A DNA stretch of 31,251 nt from IMG/VR virus record IMGVR_UViG_3300034954_000061, positions 1 to 31,251 of that record; one strand, given 5' to 3'. The notes beneath the pieces are model-generated. The model was not told where the DNA came from and searched no databases. It saw nothing but the letters and a program-made list of their open reading frames with translations. Position 1 is the first letter of the stretch; each line of letters opens with the position of its first letter. Shown here piece after piece: positions 29,681 to 31,251 of this stretch. The DNA comes from a virus. The position numbers were made by a program, and so were the translations under genes.

Positions 29681-31251
29681 ATCCACCTCGTGTCATCTTG
29701 TTCTATATCAGTAAACTTCTGATTCCAAGGAACTTTATTGGTTGTTATACGATCGTAATGTGAGCGCAGCACTTCCAGTGCTATAGCAAAAGACATGACA
29801 TAATCATCATGACAACCGGCTGCTGCTTCTGCCTTACCTTGATCGTTTACGATATAATCTTTTAGTTCTTGTATAATATCGGCACTAGGTACATACACAT
29901 CATCGTTCTCAAGTGCATTTTTAAGATTACCTATGATTGTACTCCTAGTCGCTGTAGTTGTTCTAAAACCTAGCCTATCGCCCTCCTGGTTAGATATATT
30001 AGATATTTTAGTTTGCCTGTATAAGTTTACATATGACATATCATCTAGTTTCTGTAGTGTTGCTATACCCATTGAGTTAGACTCAACAGCAAGCAAAGCA
30101 TTATTATAATACCTACCTAAATAAAATAAGAAGTCACCAAACTTACTAGGATCTATTCTATTGTTTCTATAAGCTGCTACTATGTTTCTATTCTCATCTA
30201 TAACTACAGCAGCAGAATAATCTTTACCTACGCCTAGTGCAACGTCAGCACCAATAACATAACCCATATCGTGATCTGGGTAATCATATATTTCTATATC
30301 ACCTTCACTCGTAGTCTCAAAGAACTTAGAATCAAGGTCAAGCTTCATCTTTTTTAAATAAGGTACTGGCTCTAGTTCAGCTAGCTTACCAGCATCAAAG
30401 ACACTATTACCACTTACTAAGAACGCTTCTTCAGCAGTCGTCGGATATTCTTGCAGAAACTTTCTTTCACCCGACTCAGCAATCTTGAGACGCCTCCAAT
30501 ATAGCTGATCAAAGTCCAGTCCATGTTTATCCATAAGTTTAGACTCTTCTTCAGTAGGCTCAAAGCTTTCTGGAGCTTCTCTCCTATATTCAGCAGTGAT
30601 ATACCAAGGTAAAAAGATAGGTACATACTCAGTACCACCTTTCTCATAATCTCTTTCAGCTTGTTTCCAAAGCCTATAAAATTCTCCTTTAGCACCGTTG
30701 GCCGTCGATTCCAATATAACTTCGGTACCCTCAGCCTGAGAGATACCTTGGAAAAGTCCGGCAAGAATCTTCTCGTCAAAAGTCCAAAAGGCCACCTCAC
30801 TAAGATGGGCAATTGTAGGGGTAGTTCCTCGACCTGCTTCAGGACTACCCGCCGTATATAGTCTATATCCCGCATTGTTATGCTCAAATTTAATCTCCTT
30901 TGCGTTTGAAGCTAGCAGCTTAGGTCTAAACTCATCTGCCATACGGTCAAACAAGTTTTTACTCATAGCAAACAAAGCATCAGAAGTAGCACTATCATGA
31001 GCCATAACTACTGATCGGGCATTAGGGGTAAAAAAGCTTTTCCAAGCTGTACGTGCAGTACAGAACGTAGATATGCCTTGTTGTCTAGCTTTTAGTATTA
31101 AAGCTCTAACCCTGCCCTTTTCTCTCAACTGCTGCTCTAATGCTTCATTTACTTTTTGCTGAGCTTCGTTAAATATAAATGGCACAAATCCTTTACTAGC
31201 ATCTTTAGTAATTATTTTGATTTGTTGTTTTGCAAACTGTTCGAAGTTTGT
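29677..31251 (-). CDS. terL: Terminase large subunit, 5' end outside the window
   Basis: The frame stays open to the window edge: 22 further codons upstream of a GTG at 31185 read TNFEQFAKQQIKIITKDASK, with no stop, so the true start is beyond 31251. Numbered from that GTG, the ATPase shows a Walker-A-like KARQQGIST (32-40), a Walker B LSEVAFW (128-134) and the coupling motif ILESTANG (157-164). The nuclease has GADVALGVGKDYSAAVVID (312-330), VESNSMG (367-373) and CHDDY (458-462), giving the RNase H-fold acidic residues. It packages DNA into the prohead through the portal. Around 30660-30840 the gene is GC-rich compared with its 3' part. Confidence 0.95.
   Translation of the reverse strand, partial: TNFEQFAKQQIKIITKDASKGFVPFIFNEAQQKVNEALEQQLREKGRVRALILKARQQGISTFCTARTAWKSFFTPNARSVVMAHDSATSDALFAMSKNLFDRMADEFRPKLLASNAKEIKFEHNNAGYRLYTAGSPEAGRGTTPTIAHLSEVAFWTFDEKILAGLFQGISQAEGTEVILESTANGAKGEFYRLWKQAERDYEKGGTEYVPIFLPWYITAEYRREAPESFEPTEEESKLMDKHGLDFDQLYWRRLKIAESGERKFLQEYPTTAEEAFLVSGNSVFDAGKLAELEPVPYLKKMKLDLDSKFFETTSEGDIEIYDYPDHDMGYVIGADVALGVGKDYSAAVVIDENRNIVAAYRNNRIDPSKFGDFLFYLGRYYNNALLAVESNSMGIATLQKLDDMSYVNLYRQTKISNISNQEGDRLGFRTTTATRSTIIGNLKNALENDDVYVPSADIIQELKDYIVNDQGKAEAAAGCHDDYVMSFAIALEVLRSHYDRITTNKVPWNQKFTDIEQDDTRWI

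Noticed and set aside
1-31251. tRNA genes, integrase, attachment sites, insertion sequences
   Set aside because: No cloverleaf-like stretch, integrase motif, terminal inverted repeats or transposase seen; intergenic space is too small to hide most of them.

Overview
The window reads as one continuous late region of a short-tailed (podovirus-type) bacteriophage, probably marine. Every supported gene lies on the minus strand. Genes are packed with almost no spacer, and many neighbours overlap as TAATG or ATGA. The DNA is AT-rich apart from local GC-rich patches. The head and neck genes (a SU10/DUF5309-type major capsid protein, a large portal and a SU10-type adaptor), together with a gp10-like tail nozzle and the absence of sheath, tube or tape-measure genes, argue for a short non-contractile tail. 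Marine ancestry is inferred from the cargo (class II ribonucleotide reductase, Hsp20, 2OG-Fe(II) oxygenase) and from small basic proteins of types I remember from marine phages. The host cannot be named.

Layout in transcription order (right to left). 31251-27368 is packaging and lysis: large terminase (its start lies beyond the window), a SleB-type cell wall hydrolase, a tiny Cys-rich peptide, three small basic proteins including a possible small terminase subunit, an EF-hand membrane protein and an M15-type endolysin. 27344-21453 is the head: a 52-aa protein, portal, a small beta-rich protein, a one-helix peptide, Hsp20, two unknowns, scaffold and capsid, closed by a rho-independent terminator. 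21398-19203 holds small accessory proteins and the head-tail adaptor. 19203-13754 is the tail fibre module: a long fibre with a cupredoxin-like domain, a collar protein, a 2OG oxygenase, a fibre-assembly chaperone and a second fibre. 13752-11910 is a cluster of small membrane proteins including a 3-TM holin. 11866-1 holds nrdJ, the giant nozzle, a 55-aa protein, a GNAT-like protein, putative ejection proteins, a 1002-aa transglycosylase protein and the start of a protein with a staphylococcal-nuclease-like domain.

The main observations are these. (1) A near-identical 16-nt motif sits in the only two sizeable promoter-like gaps (11.9 kb and 29.2 kb), and each copy can also form the 5' arm of a hairpin covering the next Shine-Dalgarno site. 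(2) The long tail fibre contains a blue-copper-like ligand set (H318, C381, H384, M388). (3) An SNase catalytic signature opens the last, truncated gene. (4) GC-rich mosaic patches lie inside nrdJ and terL. (5) About 690 residues of divergent repeats are inserted into the tail nozzle. (6) Lysis functions are redundant and scattered. All family names come from reading motifs and from memory; no database search was run.
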